From Cellvibrionaceae bacterium (lineage in GTDB: Bacteria; Pseudomonadota; Gammaproteobacteria; Pseudomonadales; Cellvibrionaceae): a stretch of 21,097 nucleotides of DNA. Positions 7,574 through 14,963 of the stretch are shown one piece after another. The notes under the pieces were generated by a model. The model did not search any database. It saw only the letters and a program-made list of their open reading frames with translations, and was not told where the DNA came from. A program made the position numbers and the translations under genes. Each line of letters opens with the position of its first letter. The first letter of the stretch is position 1. Location: NCBI GenBank assembly GCA_030597965.1, contig JAUVQU010000015.1:1-21097 (forward strand), in the 5' to 3' direction.

Positions 7574-7831
7574 ATGGCTCACAAGAAAGCTGGTGGTAGT
7601 ACTAATAACGGACGCGACTCAGAGAGTAAGCGTCTTGGTGTAAAGCGCTTTGGTGGTCAGACAGTTTTGGCTGGTAACATCCTTGTGCGTCAGCGTGGCA
7701 CTAAGTTCCATGCTGGTGAGAACGTAGGCATCGGTAAAGATCATACTTTGTTCGCAAAGGCTGATGGTGCAGTTAAGTTTGAAGTTAAAGGCGCAAAAAA
7801 CCGTCAATTCGTAAGCATTGTAACTGCATAA
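7574..7831 (+). CDS. rpmA: 50S ribosomal protein L27
   Basis: L27 is a large-subunit protein whose N-terminal tail reaches the peptidyl transferase centre. The 85-residue product starts MAHKKAGGSTNNGRDSESK and contains RFGGQ, RQRGTKFHAG and DHTLFAKADG, nearly identical to E. coli L27 and of equal length. No cleavable N-terminal extension, as found in Firmicutes, is present. TGAGGAG at 7558-7564 gives a strong ribosome binding site. A terminator hairpin follows about 80 bp downstream, so most transcripts of the L21-L27 operon probably end before obgE. Confidence 0.98.
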   Translation: MAHKKAGGSTNNGRDSESKRLGVKRFGGQTVLAGNILVRQRGTKFHAGENVGIGKDHTLFAKADGAVKFEVKGAKNRQFVSIVTA

Positions 7832-7907
7832 ATACAGTTACTGCTTAATTGAATTTGGTTTGAGGCCTAGCCTCGACGCCCTGCCCAATATTTAATTTGG
7901 GCAACAT

Positions 7908-7941
7908 AAAAGCCCTGTCCTAGTGATGGGGCTTTTTATTT
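7908..7941 (+). terminator. Rho-independent terminator of rplU-rpmA
   Basis: AAAAGCCC (7908-7915) pairs with GGGCTTTT (7929-7936) around a 13-nt loop, and the T run continues past the stem (TTTTTATTTT from 7933). A second 7-bp hairpin lies just upstream at 7882-7903. Confidence 0.82.
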
Positions 7942-7996
7942 TCTAGGTGTTAAACTTTGCGTGTTAGTTGTTTTCCCGCGTGACGTTGTCGCTTAA

Positions 7997-8104
7997 TTGC
8001 GCCTGCGTTTGGTAAAAATGTACTCAATCGGTCGTTTATGCATATAAACTCCCCTTTACCGTGTATTTTTAGTCCTGGGCCCCGTAGTGCCTGCTCACGC
8101 GCAA
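7997..8104 (+). repeat. Structured intergenic repeat, copy 1
   Basis: A 108-nt element is bounded by the inverted pair TTGCGC (7997-8002) and GCGCAA (8099-8104). Inside, AAAAATGTAC (8014-8023) pairs over all ten positions, counting G-U wobble, with GTGTATTTTT (8061-8070). Within that stem come the conserved TCAATCGGTC (8024-8033), a 6-bp hairpin GTTTAT-GCAT-ATAAAC (8034-8049) and a pyrimidine-rich strand (8050-8060). The same architecture recurs at 17790-17892, with TACTCAATCGGTC identical. The repeat family is not one I can name. Confidence 0.78.
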
Positions 8105-8166
8105 TAATTCCTCAGCACAAGAATTACGAGTTTTAAAAATAAAGCTCATTATTGTTTGGAGATCTC

Positions 8167-9363
8167 ATGAAGTTTGTAGACGAAGCACCTGTATCGGTAT
8201 TTGCGGGTAGTGGTGGCAATGGCTGCATGAGTTTTTGGCGCGAGAAATTTGTCGCCAAAGGAGGCCCTGATGGCGGCGATGGTGGCGATGGCGGCAGTGT
8301 TTATTTGGAGGGTGACGGTGAGCTTAATACGCTGGTCGATTACCGCTATCAGCCAAAATACCGTGCCGCAAACGGTCAGTCCGGTCGAGGTGGCAACTGT
8401 ACGGGTGCCAAGGGCGCTGATTTGATTTTGAAAGTGCCTGTGGGTACGACAGTGATCGATATCGATACGGAAGAAAAATTAGGTGATATAACTGGGGCAG
8501 GCCAGCGATTGCTGGTGGCCAAGGCGGGTTATCACGGTATTGGTAACGCGCGTTTTAAAACCAGTGTTAACCGGGCTCCGCGCCAGACAAAGCCGGGACA
8601 GCCTGGAGAAGAAAGAAATTTAAAGCTTGAGCTGAAAGTGCTGGCGGATGTGGGCTTGCTGGGTTTACCTAATGCGGGCAAGTCGACCTTTATTCGTGCG
8701 GTTTCTTCGGCTAAGCCAAAAGTGGCGGATTATCCGTTTACCACATTGGTGCCTAACTTAGGTGTCGTAAAGGTGCAGTCGCACCGCAGTTTCGTCGTGG
8801 CTGATATTCCCGGTTTGATCGAAGGTGCCGCCGAAGGTGCTGGGTTGGGTATTCGTTTCTTGAAGCATTTAACTCGCTGTCGTGTATTGTTGCACATTGT
8901 CGATATGAGCCCCTATGATGGGTCTACTCCGGCGGATAATGCGCAGGTGATTATTGATGAGCTGGACGCTTTCTCGCCAACGTTGGCTGGGCGTAAACGC
9001 TGGTTGCTGTTAAATAAAGTCGATATGCTCCCAGAAGATGAAGTGGATGAGCGTTGTCAGGCGGTTATTGATCAGTTGGGTTGGGAGGGGCCTGTGGCGA
9101 GAATTTCTGCTATCGGCAAGCAGGGTACGGATGTGTTGTGTGGCGATATTCTCAATTACCTCGAAGAGTGTTGGGACGCCGAAAAAGCAGATCCCGAGTT
9201 GCTCGAAAGAGAGCGTGAAGTACAGTCTGCGATGCAGGCTGAGGCGCGCGAGCGTATAGAAGAGTTACGAGAGCGTCATCGGATTGCGCGTGTTAACCGT
9301 AAAAACAAAGACGATGATTATAATGAAGACGATTATGATGTTGATGTTGAGTATGTGCCTTAA
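8167..9363 (+). CDS. obgE: GTPase Obg (CgtA)
   Basis: Obg is an essential ribosome-associated GTPase involved in 50S assembly and the stringent response. The 398-residue product has the glycine-rich Obg fold at about 1-158 (KGGPDGGDGGDGG at 31-43), the G domain with G1 GLPNAGKST (166-174), switch DYPFTTLVP, G3 DIPG (213-216) and G4 NKVD (283-286). It ends in an acidic tail rich in Asp/Glu/Tyr, as in E. coli Obg (390 residues). ATG 8167 is preceded by GGAG at 8158-8161; an upstream in-frame TTG at 8152 is not needed. It is separated from rpmA by a terminator and the structured repeat, so it may have its own promoter. proB follows 58 bp downstream. Confidence 0.97.
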   Translation: MKFVDEAPVSVFAGSGGNGCMSFWREKFVAKGGPDGGDGGDGGSVYLEGDGELNTLVDYRYQPKYRAANGQSGRGGNCTGAKGADLILKVPVGTTVIDIDTEEKLGDITGAGQRLLVAKAGYHGIGNARFKTSVNRAPRQTKPGQPGEERNLKLELKVLADVGLLGLPNAGKSTFIRAVSSAKPKVADYPFTTLVPNLGVVKVQSHRSFVVADIPGLIEGAAEGAGLGIRFLKHLTRCRVLLHIVDMSPYDGSTPADNAQVIIDELDAFSPTLAGRKRWLLLNKVDMLPEDEVDERCQAVIDQLGWEGPVARISAIGKQGTDVLCGDILNYLEECWDAEKADPELLEREREVQSAMQAEARERIEELRERHRIARVNRKNKDDDYNEDDYDVDVEYVP

Positions 9364-9421
9364 TTGAGCGTCGTCGGTGAGAATAAAATAAGAATCAATA
9401 ACAATAGTAATTAATAGTTCT

Positions 9422-10543
9422 ATGTCCATACGCAGCAGTTTACCCGCTACCCGTCGTTGGGTCGTTAAAATAGGCAGTGCGCTACTTACCGATGATGGTA
9501 AGGGTTTAGATTTGTCTGCCATAGCGGATTGGGTCAGGCAAATGGCTGAGCTGAGCAAGCAGGATGTTGAAATAATTTTGGTTTCTTCTGGTGCTGTTGC
9601 GGCGGGGATGACTCGCCTGGGTTGGTCGCAGAGGCCAACCGCTATTCACGACTTGCAGGCCGCTGCTGCCGTAGGTCAAGCTGGCTTGGTGCAAACTTAC
9701 GAGCAAGAATTCCAAAAATATTCACTGCAGACAGCACAGGTGCTGTTGGATCACGATGATTTATCCAGTCGTGAGCGCTACCTTAATGCGCGTTCAACGT
9801 TGAAAACTTTAATGAGTTTAAGGGTTATTGCGGTCGTCAATGAAAACGACACGGTAGTGACTGACGAAATTCGTTTTGGTGACAATGATAGCTTGGCAGC
9901 CTTGGTGGCGAACTTAATTGACGCTGAATTATTGGTGATTTTGACAGATCAGTTGGGTATGTTTGATGCGGATCCGCGCTCTAACCCGGATGCGAAATTA
10001 ATCTCAGAGGTTGCCGCCGACGATGAATCTCTTGCGGAGATGGCGGGTGATGGTGGCAGTTTGGGTCGCGGAGGCATGATCACCAAGGTGCGTGCAGCAA
10101 AGTTAGCGGCGCGCTCTGGAGCCCATACGATCATTGCAGGTGGACGCATTAAAAATGTATTGGCGCGTGTTCATAAGGGTGAGCAGATTGGTACCCTCAT
10201 GGTGGCGAAGCAGCGGCCGCAGACAGCGCGTAAGCGTTGGTTGTCTGGTCAGTTACAGGTTAAGGGGAAGTTGATTTTAGATGACGGTGCGGCGCGAGTG
10301 ATTCGCCAGCATGGTCGCAGTTTACTGCCCGTTGGTGTTAAGTCTTCAGTGGGGAGTTTTAATCGCGGCGATATGGTGGCTTGTGTGGATCAGCAGGGTC
10401 ATGAATTGGCGCGTGGCCTGGTGAATTACAGCCATAAAGAGGCGTCGCGAATCATTGGGCGCTCCAGTGATGAAATTGAAGCGCTTTTGGGTTATCGGGG
10501 CGATGACGAGTTGATACACAGGGATAACCTGATAATCAATTAA
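9422..10543 (+). CDS. proB: Glutamate 5-kinase
   Basis: ProB phosphorylates glutamate to gamma-glutamyl phosphate, the first step of proline synthesis, and is normally feedback-inhibited by proline. The 373-residue product has the amino acid kinase domain at about 10-255: RWVVKIGSALLTDDGKGL, VSSGAVAAGM, VNENDTV, FGDNDSLAALVA, LTDQLGMFDADPRSNP and GRGGMITKVRAA. A C-terminal PUA domain follows (about 275-360), so this is the full-length two-domain form (E. coli 367 residues). The ATG at 9422 lies in AT-rich sequence with no recognisable Shine-Dalgarno. Translation may depend on the unstructured A/U-rich leader. The obgE-proB linkage is common in gammaproteobacteria. proA is not in the window. 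Confidence 0.96.
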   Translation: MSIRSSLPATRRWVVKIGSALLTDDGKGLDLSAIADWVRQMAELSKQDVEIILVSSGAVAAGMTRLGWSQRPTAIHDLQAAAAVGQAGLVQTYEQEFQKYSLQTAQVLLDHDDLSSRERYLNARSTLKTLMSLRVIAVVNENDTVVTDEIRFGDNDSLAALVANLIDAELLVILTDQLGMFDADPRSNPDAKLISEVAADDESLAEMAGDGGSLGRGGMITKVRAAKLAARSGAHTIIAGGRIKNVLARVHKGEQIGTLMVAKQRPQTARKRWLSGQLQVKGKLILDDGAARVIRQHGRSLLPVGVKSSVGSFNRGDMVACVDQQGHELARGLVNYSHKEASRIIGRSSDEIEALLGYRGDDELIHRDNLIIN

Positions 10544-10562
10544 GGTCTCTGTCAGTGAGGGT

Positions 10563-11624
10563 ATGGGACAAGTGAGTATCTTTAAGCAGCACATCGCCGC
10601 AATGACGGCTTACGCGCCCCCCTTAGAAGGGAGAGACCCTGGCACCTACACGTTGTTAGATTTTAATGAGCGCACTATCCCTGTCGCAGAGCCTATTCGT
10701 CAGGCGCTGATTGATTTTATCAACAGCGGTCGCCTGCAAATGTATCCCTGCTATGGCGATATTACGCAAAATATTGCCGATTACTGCGGGGTGCCAGAAG
10801 AGCAGGTCATGATCACCAATGGGTCAGATCAGGGTATTGATGTGGTGATCCGTGCAGCCTGTCGCGAGGGTGATGAGATTATTATTCCCGGCCCCAGTTT
10901 TGCGATGTATGGTCAGTGCGCGCGCGTCGAAAACCTTAATATTATTGAACCTCAGTACACGCTGGAAGGTGGCTTTCCACTTAATGAAGTGTTGTCTTCT
11001 GTTAATGCCAAGACCCGTTTAATTGTTATATCCAATCCCAATAACCCAAGCGGTACATTACTACCGCCAGAAGATGTGGTGCGTATTGCTAAAGCCGCTC
11101 CCGGCGCTGTTATCTTGGTGGATGAATGTTATTTTGAATATTCAAAAGTCACGGTTGCTGATCGCCTGGCGGAATTCCCCAATTTAGTGATTACCCGAAC
11201 CTTTTCTAAGACATGGGGTTTGCCGTCTGTACGCTTGGGGTATGTCTTGAGTGCTGAAGAGAATATTCAGGCCTTGCTGAATGTGCGCGGCCCGTACGAT
11301 GTTAATCAGTTCGCTGTGGCAGCGGTGCAGGCGGCGCTGGTTCAGCCTGATGTGACGCTGTCGTATGTCGATGAGGTAATACAGCAATCTAAGCCATTGC
11401 TTGAGTCGTTCTTGAAAGAGCGTGGCGTTACTTTCTGGCCAAGTGCTGCCAATTACCTCTGGACTTTTCCTGCTGAGGCGGAGCGGGTCAATCAGGCGTT
11501 AATTGATGCGTCGATATTGGTGCGACCAAAAGCCGATGCGCAAGGTCAGTTGGGGTTGCGCATTACCTTGGGCACCAGAGAGCAGACTGAGCGCTTAATA
11601 GAGGTGTTATCGGGGGTTCTTTAA
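10563..11624 (+). CDS. hisC: Histidinol-phosphate aminotransferase (class I/II PLP enzyme)
   Basis: The 353-residue protein is a fold-type I PLP aminotransferase of the HisC group, expected to exchange amino groups between glutamate and imidazole acetol phosphate in histidine synthesis. Visible signatures are LDFNERT near the N-terminus, ITNGSDQGID, SNPNNPSG (157-164), VDECYFEY with Asp187 and Tyr190, the Schiff-base Lys216 in TFSKTWGLPSVRLGYV, and the C-terminal RITLGTRE motif typical of HisC. A GAGG-like site lies immediately before ATG 10563. The gene follows proB by 19 bp, so the two are likely co-transcribed, and a strong terminator closes the unit. It is not among other his genes here, so it could be a second HisC with a different or aromatic amino acid preference. 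Confidence 0.85.
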   Translation: MGQVSIFKQHIAAMTAYAPPLEGRDPGTYTLLDFNERTIPVAEPIRQALIDFINSGRLQMYPCYGDITQNIADYCGVPEEQVMITNGSDQGIDVVIRAACREGDEIIIPGPSFAMYGQCARVENLNIIEPQYTLEGGFPLNEVLSSVNAKTRLIVISNPNNPSGTLLPPEDVVRIAKAAPGAVILVDECYFEYSKVTVADRLAEFPNLVITRTFSKTWGLPSVRLGYVLSAEENIQALLNVRGPYDVNQFAVAAVQAALVQPDVTLSYVDEVIQQSKPLLESFLKERGVTFWPSAANYLWTFPAEAERVNQALIDASILVRPKADAQGQLGLRITLGTREQTERLIEVLSGVL

Positions 11625-11670
11625 GTGTGAGCTGAGCGGTTAAAGATACGCTGAATGGACACAAATATAT

Positions 11671-11710
11671 AATCATAAAAAAACCGGCATCAGCCGGTTT
11701 TTTTATGATT
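11671..11710. terminator. Bidirectional Rho-independent terminator between hisC and rpsT
   Basis: An 18-bp perfect stem (11671-11688 with 11693-11710) closes on ATCA. The core CCGGC/GCCGG is flanked by seven A on one side and seven T on the other, so it works for both converging genes. Confidence 0.94.
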
Positions 11711-11758
11711 GCTAAGCCTAGGACTTAGCCCTGCACCTACAAATAAGGCGCCTACAAA

Positions 11759-12025
11759 TTAAGCGGAAAGCGCTTTAACTTGTGTATTTAGACGGCTCTT
11801 ATGACGAGCGGCTTTATTCTTATGAAGAATGCCCTTGTCAGCCATGCGGTCGATAACAGGTACCGCGGCCAGATAGGCAGCTTTGGCCGCTTCCTGGTCG
11901 CCAGAGTCGATCGCGGCGAGAACTTTCTTGATGTTGGTGCGCACTAGGGAGCGCAGGCTGGCGTTGTGCTTGCGTGCCTTTTCGTTTTGGCGTGCACGTT
12001 TTTTAGCTTGAGGTGAATTTGCCAC
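11759..12025 (-). CDS. rpsT: 30S ribosomal protein S20
   Basis: S20 is a primary 16S rRNA-binding protein of the small subunit. The 88-residue product begins MANSPQAKKRARQNEKARKHNASLRS and has the three-helix basic layout, ending HKSRLNTQVKALSA. The start codon is GTG at 12025-12023 on the minus strand, with GGAG six bases upstream. E. coli rpsT also uses a rare start codon (UUG), connected with its translational autoregulation, so the weak start here may be functional. A strong promoter and a leader stem-loop lie upstream. The gene is divergent from murJ and converges on hisC. Confidence 0.97.
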   Translation of the reverse strand: MANSPQAKKRARQNEKARKHNASLRSLVRTNIKKVLAAIDSGDQEAAKAAYLAAVPVIDRMADKGILHKNKAARHKSRLNTQVKALSA

Positions 12026-12054
12026 CGTAATGCTCCTGTCGGAAATTAGTCTTT

Positions 12055-12080
12055 AAGCCCAGTTTTCTTAAACTGAGCCT
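12055..12080 (-). promoter_or_regulatory. Stem-loop in the rpsT leader
   Basis: On the rpsT RNA strand, AGGCTCAGTTT (12080-12070) pairs with AAACTGGGCTT (12065-12055) around the 4-nt loop AAGA: six perfect inner pairs plus five outer ones including G-U wobble. It lies between the predicted transcription start and the ribosome binding site. An autoregulatory S20-binding role is possible but unproven. Confidence 0.6.
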
Positions 12081-12100
12081 GTCTCAAATAAGGACGGCGA

Positions 12101-12128
12101 ATTATGCGGATTTATAGGCCAATGTCAA
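12101..12128 (-). promoter_or_regulatory. Strong sigma70 promoter of rpsT
   Basis: On the minus strand a perfect TTGACA (12123-12128) is followed after 16 bp by CATAAT (12101-12106, five of six) and then a GC-rich discriminator TCGCCGTCC. This is the pattern expected for a growth-rate-controlled ribosomal protein gene. Confidence 0.8.
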
Positions 12129-12258
12129 CGTTTTTTAACCATATTTGATGTGGGTCCTAGTATGATCTCTGCGGCCGACTGGCTCTGCAGCGGGGCATTC
12201 AGTACACTGCTTTGGTTTTCCCTTAAATATCACCCGTATAGCTCTAAGGAAATGACGC

Positions 12259-13863
12259 TTGTCAGACACTGATTCCCAGTCGCAAAACGCCTCGAAAAAG
12301 CCTCCAGCTCCCCCCGGAATGCTACGTTCCAGTCTTGTTGTGGGCATGATGACGATGTTTTCCAGAGTGTTGGGTTTGACGCGCGATGTAGTATTGGCGC
12401 GTTTTATTGGTGCTGAGGCCGGGGCGGACGCCTTTTTTGTCGCATTTAAAATCCCTAATTTTCTTCGTCGCTTGTTTGCCGAGGGTGCATTTGCTCAGGC
12501 GTTTGTACCCGTTTTGTCGGAATACCGTGCGCGCGGGTCAATTGCTGCGGTCAAGCATCTTATTGACCATGTGGCGGGTTGTTTGGGTGTTACGTTAATA
12601 TTTGTGACGCTGCTGGCGGTACTGGGTGCGCCATTGCTGACCATGCTTTTTGCGCCTGGATTCGTTGGTGATGTTTATAAGTTTACGCTTGCCAGTGAAA
12701 TGATCCGTATTACCTTTCCGTATTTGTTGTTGATCTCGTTGACGGGGTTGGCGGGCGCTATTCTTAATAGTTACGATCGTTTTGCGGTTCCTGCCTTCAC
12801 GCCAGTACTGCTTAATGTTTCTCTGATTACCGCCGCTGTGGTTGTTTCCCCGTATTTTGATGAGCCGGTTTATGCTTTGGCTTGGGGTGTCTTGGCGGCG
12901 GGTGTTGTGCAGTTGTTATTCCAGTTGCCGTTTTTGATGCGCATAGGTTTGATGCCGCAGCCTAAGGTGGATTGGCATGATTCGGACGTGAAGCGTATTT
13001 TGGCGCTGATGGCGCCGGCTATTTTTGGTGTTTCGGTAAGCCAAATTAATCTGTTATTGGATACTGTGTTGGCCTCTCTGCTGCCCACGGGCAGTGTTTC
13101 CTGGTTGTATTACTCTGACCGTTTAGCGGAATTACCCTTGGGGGTGTTTGGTATTGCGATAGCAACGGTAATTTTACCGGGCTTGTCGCGTCAGCATGCG
13201 TCATCCAGTCCGGAAAAATTCAGCGCGACCCTGGATTGGGCGCTGCGCATGATCCTGTTGATTGCTATTCCGGCGGCCGTGGCTTTGGTTATTTTGGCCG
13301 AGCCCATTCTGATGACTTTATTCCAATATGGAAAAACCACTGCCAATGATGTGGCAATGTCGAGTCTAAGCCTTCGTGCATACGCTTTGGGTTTGGTAGC
13401 CTTTATGTTGATCAAGGTATTGGCTCCTGGCTATTTCGCCCGCCAGGATATGAAAACACCGGTAAAGATTGGTGTCATTGCGATGGGCAGTAACATGGTG
13501 CTGAATCTTGTGTTTGTTGTGCCGCTGCACAGCTATTGGCAGATAGGTCATGTTGGTTTGGCCTTGGCGACCTCTGCTTCCGCGTTTATCAATGCTGGAT
13601 TGTTATTGCGTGGTCTGCGCCGAGAGGGTGTTTATACGGCTAAGCCGGGTTGGGTGCGTTTCTTATTAAGCTTAATGGCTGCTAATGTCATGATGGCGGG
13701 CTCTCTGTTATGGGTGTTGCCGATGTTAGGTGATATCTCCTTGTTGGGTTGGTGGGAGCGCTGTGTATCGGTGATTATGCTTTGCGGTGCGGGTCTCCTG
13801 GTCTATGTTGTGATTCTGGTTTTAGCCGGTATTCGCCCTCGAGATTTTCGACCGGCGAGATAA
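12259..13863 (+). CDS. murJ: Lipid II flippase MurJ
   Basis: MurJ, an inner membrane protein of the MOP superfamily, moves lipid II to the periplasmic face for peptidoglycan assembly. The 534-residue protein is hydrophobic throughout, with segments consistent with the usual 14 transmembrane helices. It contains MTMFSRVLGLTRDVVLARF, DAFFVAFKIPNFLRRLFAEGAFAQAFVP and SWLYYSDRLAELPLGVFGIA. The essential arginines of E. coli MurJ (R18, R24, R52, R270) correspond to R36, R42, R70 and R288. I take TTG 12259 as start because AAGGA (12246-12250) is eight bases upstream; this adds a polar, proline-rich cytoplasmic tail of 20 residues. Met21 (12319) is the alternative. A possible -10 (TATGAT, 12161-12166) lies upstream without a clear -35. 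It is divergent from rpsT, as in Pseudomonas. Confidence 0.95.
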   Translation: MSDTDSQSQNASKKPPAPPGMLRSSLVVGMMTMFSRVLGLTRDVVLARFIGAEAGADAFFVAFKIPNFLRRLFAEGAFAQAFVPVLSEYRARGSIAAVKHLIDHVAGCLGVTLIFVTLLAVLGAPLLTMLFAPGFVGDVYKFTLASEMIRITFPYLLLISLTGLAGAILNSYDRFAVPAFTPVLLNVSLITAAVVVSPYFDEPVYALAWGVLAAGVVQLLFQLPFLMRIGLMPQPKVDWHDSDVKRILALMAPAIFGVSVSQINLLLDTVLASLLPTGSVSWLYYSDRLAELPLGVFGIAIATVILPGLSRQHASSSPEKFSATLDWALRMILLIAIPAAVALVILAEPILMTLFQYGKTTANDVAMSSLSLRAYALGLVAFMLIKVLAPGYFARQDMKTPVKIGVIAMGSNMVLNLVFVVPLHSYWQIGHVGLALATSASAFINAGLLLRGLRREGVYTAKPGWVRFLLSLMAANVMMAGSLLWVLPMLGDISLLGWWERCVSVIMLCGAGLLVYVVILVLAGIRPRDFRPAR

Positions 13864-13967
13864 GCTAATCAAAAGTAATTCTTACCGCCTTTTGGGTGCG
13901 TAATAGAGCCCTCCTGGGGTATACTGCGCGCCTTTAACTGTTTGTTTTTGTGGTGTAAATACTCATC

Positions 13968-14918
13968 GTGACCCGTTTCGAGCACACTTTTATTCGCGGT
14001 ATGCATAATTTGCACGCGTCGCACCACGGCAGTGTGGTGACGATTGGCTCATTCGACGGTGTTCATCTTGGTCATCAGGCGGTTATTCGACAGGTGACAG
14101 AAAAAGCTCAAGAGTTGAATCTACCCTCAGTGGCCATGGTGTTTGAGCCTCAGCCTCACGAGTATTTTTCTGGGGAGCAAGCACCCGCAAGATTAATGCG
14201 TCTGCGTGAAAAAGCGCTGGCGCTGTTTGAGGCCGGTATCGATCGCGTATGTTGCTTGCAGTTCAATCGAACTTTACGCTCACTGTCTGCCGCAGAGTTT
14301 ATTCAGCGAGTGCTGGTGGATGGCCTGGGGGTGAAATACCTCGTCGTTGGTGATGATTTCCGCTTTGGTTGTGATCGCAGTGGTGATTATCAATTGCTGC
14401 AGGCGACTGGGATGAAACAGGGTTTTGAAGTTTCAGACACTCATACCTTTGAAGTGGATGGTGAGCGTGTCAGCAGTACGCGGATTCGCGGTTTGCTGGA
14501 ACTGGGTGATTTTGAACAGGCCGCGGAATTATTGGGTAAGCCGTATCGGATTACCGGCCATGTTGGTTACGGTCAACAATTAGGTCGACAGTTGGGTGTG
14601 CCCACGGCCAATGTGCAATTGCGACGCTATCGCTCGCCTTTATCGGGGGTATTCGCGGTATCGGTTGAGCTGGCCGATGGCTGCATCGTAAATGGGGTGG
14701 CTAATGTCGGTGTGCGACCCACGGTTGGCGATATCGTCAAGCCGATTTTAGAGGTTCACCTGCTTGATTTTGAAGGCGATATATACGGCGAAATGATTGC
14801 CGTTGAATTTAAAACCAAGCTGCGTGAAGAGCAGAAGTTTGATTCGGTAGAGCTGTTAAAAAAATACATCTACCAGGATATTGACGACGCAAAAAACTAT
14901 TTTTCTGAGCAGGATTAA
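13968..14918 (+). CDS. ribF: Bifunctional riboflavin kinase/FAD synthetase
   Basis: RibF converts riboflavin to FMN and then FAD. In the 316-residue product the N-terminal adenylyltransferase domain carries GSFDGVHLGH (27-36) and SSTRIR (169-174). The C-terminal riboflavin kinase domain begins at about residue 188, with GHVGYGQQLGRQLGVPTAN containing the PTAN motif (212-215), and later NVGVRPT and EVHLLDFEGDIYGE. Length is normal for the family. The start is GTG 13968, chosen because homologues begin just before the IRGMHNL segment; no strong Shine-Dalgarno is visible. A -10-like TATACT followed by GCGCGCC lies at 13920-13925, suggesting a promoter between murJ and ribF, although the -35 is poor. 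It heads the ribF-ileS-lspA-fkpB-ispH cluster. Confidence 0.95.
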   Translation: MTRFEHTFIRGMHNLHASHHGSVVTIGSFDGVHLGHQAVIRQVTEKAQELNLPSVAMVFEPQPHEYFSGEQAPARLMRLREKALALFEAGIDRVCCLQFNRTLRSLSAAEFIQRVLVDGLGVKYLVVGDDFRFGCDRSGDYQLLQATGMKQGFEVSDTHTFEVDGERVSSTRIRGLLELGDFEQAAELLGKPYRITGHVGYGQQLGRQLGVPTANVQLRRYRSPLSGVFAVSVELADGCIVNGVANVGVRPTVGDIVKPILEVHLLDFEGDIYGEMIAVEFKTKLREEQKFDSVELLKKYIYQDIDDAKNYFSEQD

Positions 14919-14954
14919 TTTTCTGAGCGGAATTCAATTTTTATTTTTTGAATT
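14901..14954 (+). repeat. Short direct repeat and AT-rich hairpin at the ribF-ileS junction
   Basis: TTTTCTGAGC occurs at 14901-14910, inside the end of ribF, and again at 14919-14928, directly after the ribF stop codon; similar bases follow each copy, so this looks like a local duplication. Immediately downstream AATTCAA (14931-14937) and TTGAATT (14948-14954) can form a 7-bp hairpin with a T-rich loop, ending nine bases before the ileS ATG. Confidence 0.55.
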
Positions 14955-14963
14955 TTACTGACC

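Larger units (their letters stand above)
7832..8166. other. rpmA-obgE intergenic region
   Basis: This 335-bp gap contains no gene. It holds an AT-looped hairpin (TGCCCAA 7882-7888 with TTGGGCA 7897-7903), then a Rho-independent terminator (7908-7941), then the first copy of the structured repeat (7997-8104). About 60 AT-rich bases follow up to the obgE ribosome binding site GGAG at 8158-8161. I see no strong sigma70 promoter for obgE. Confidence 0.8.
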
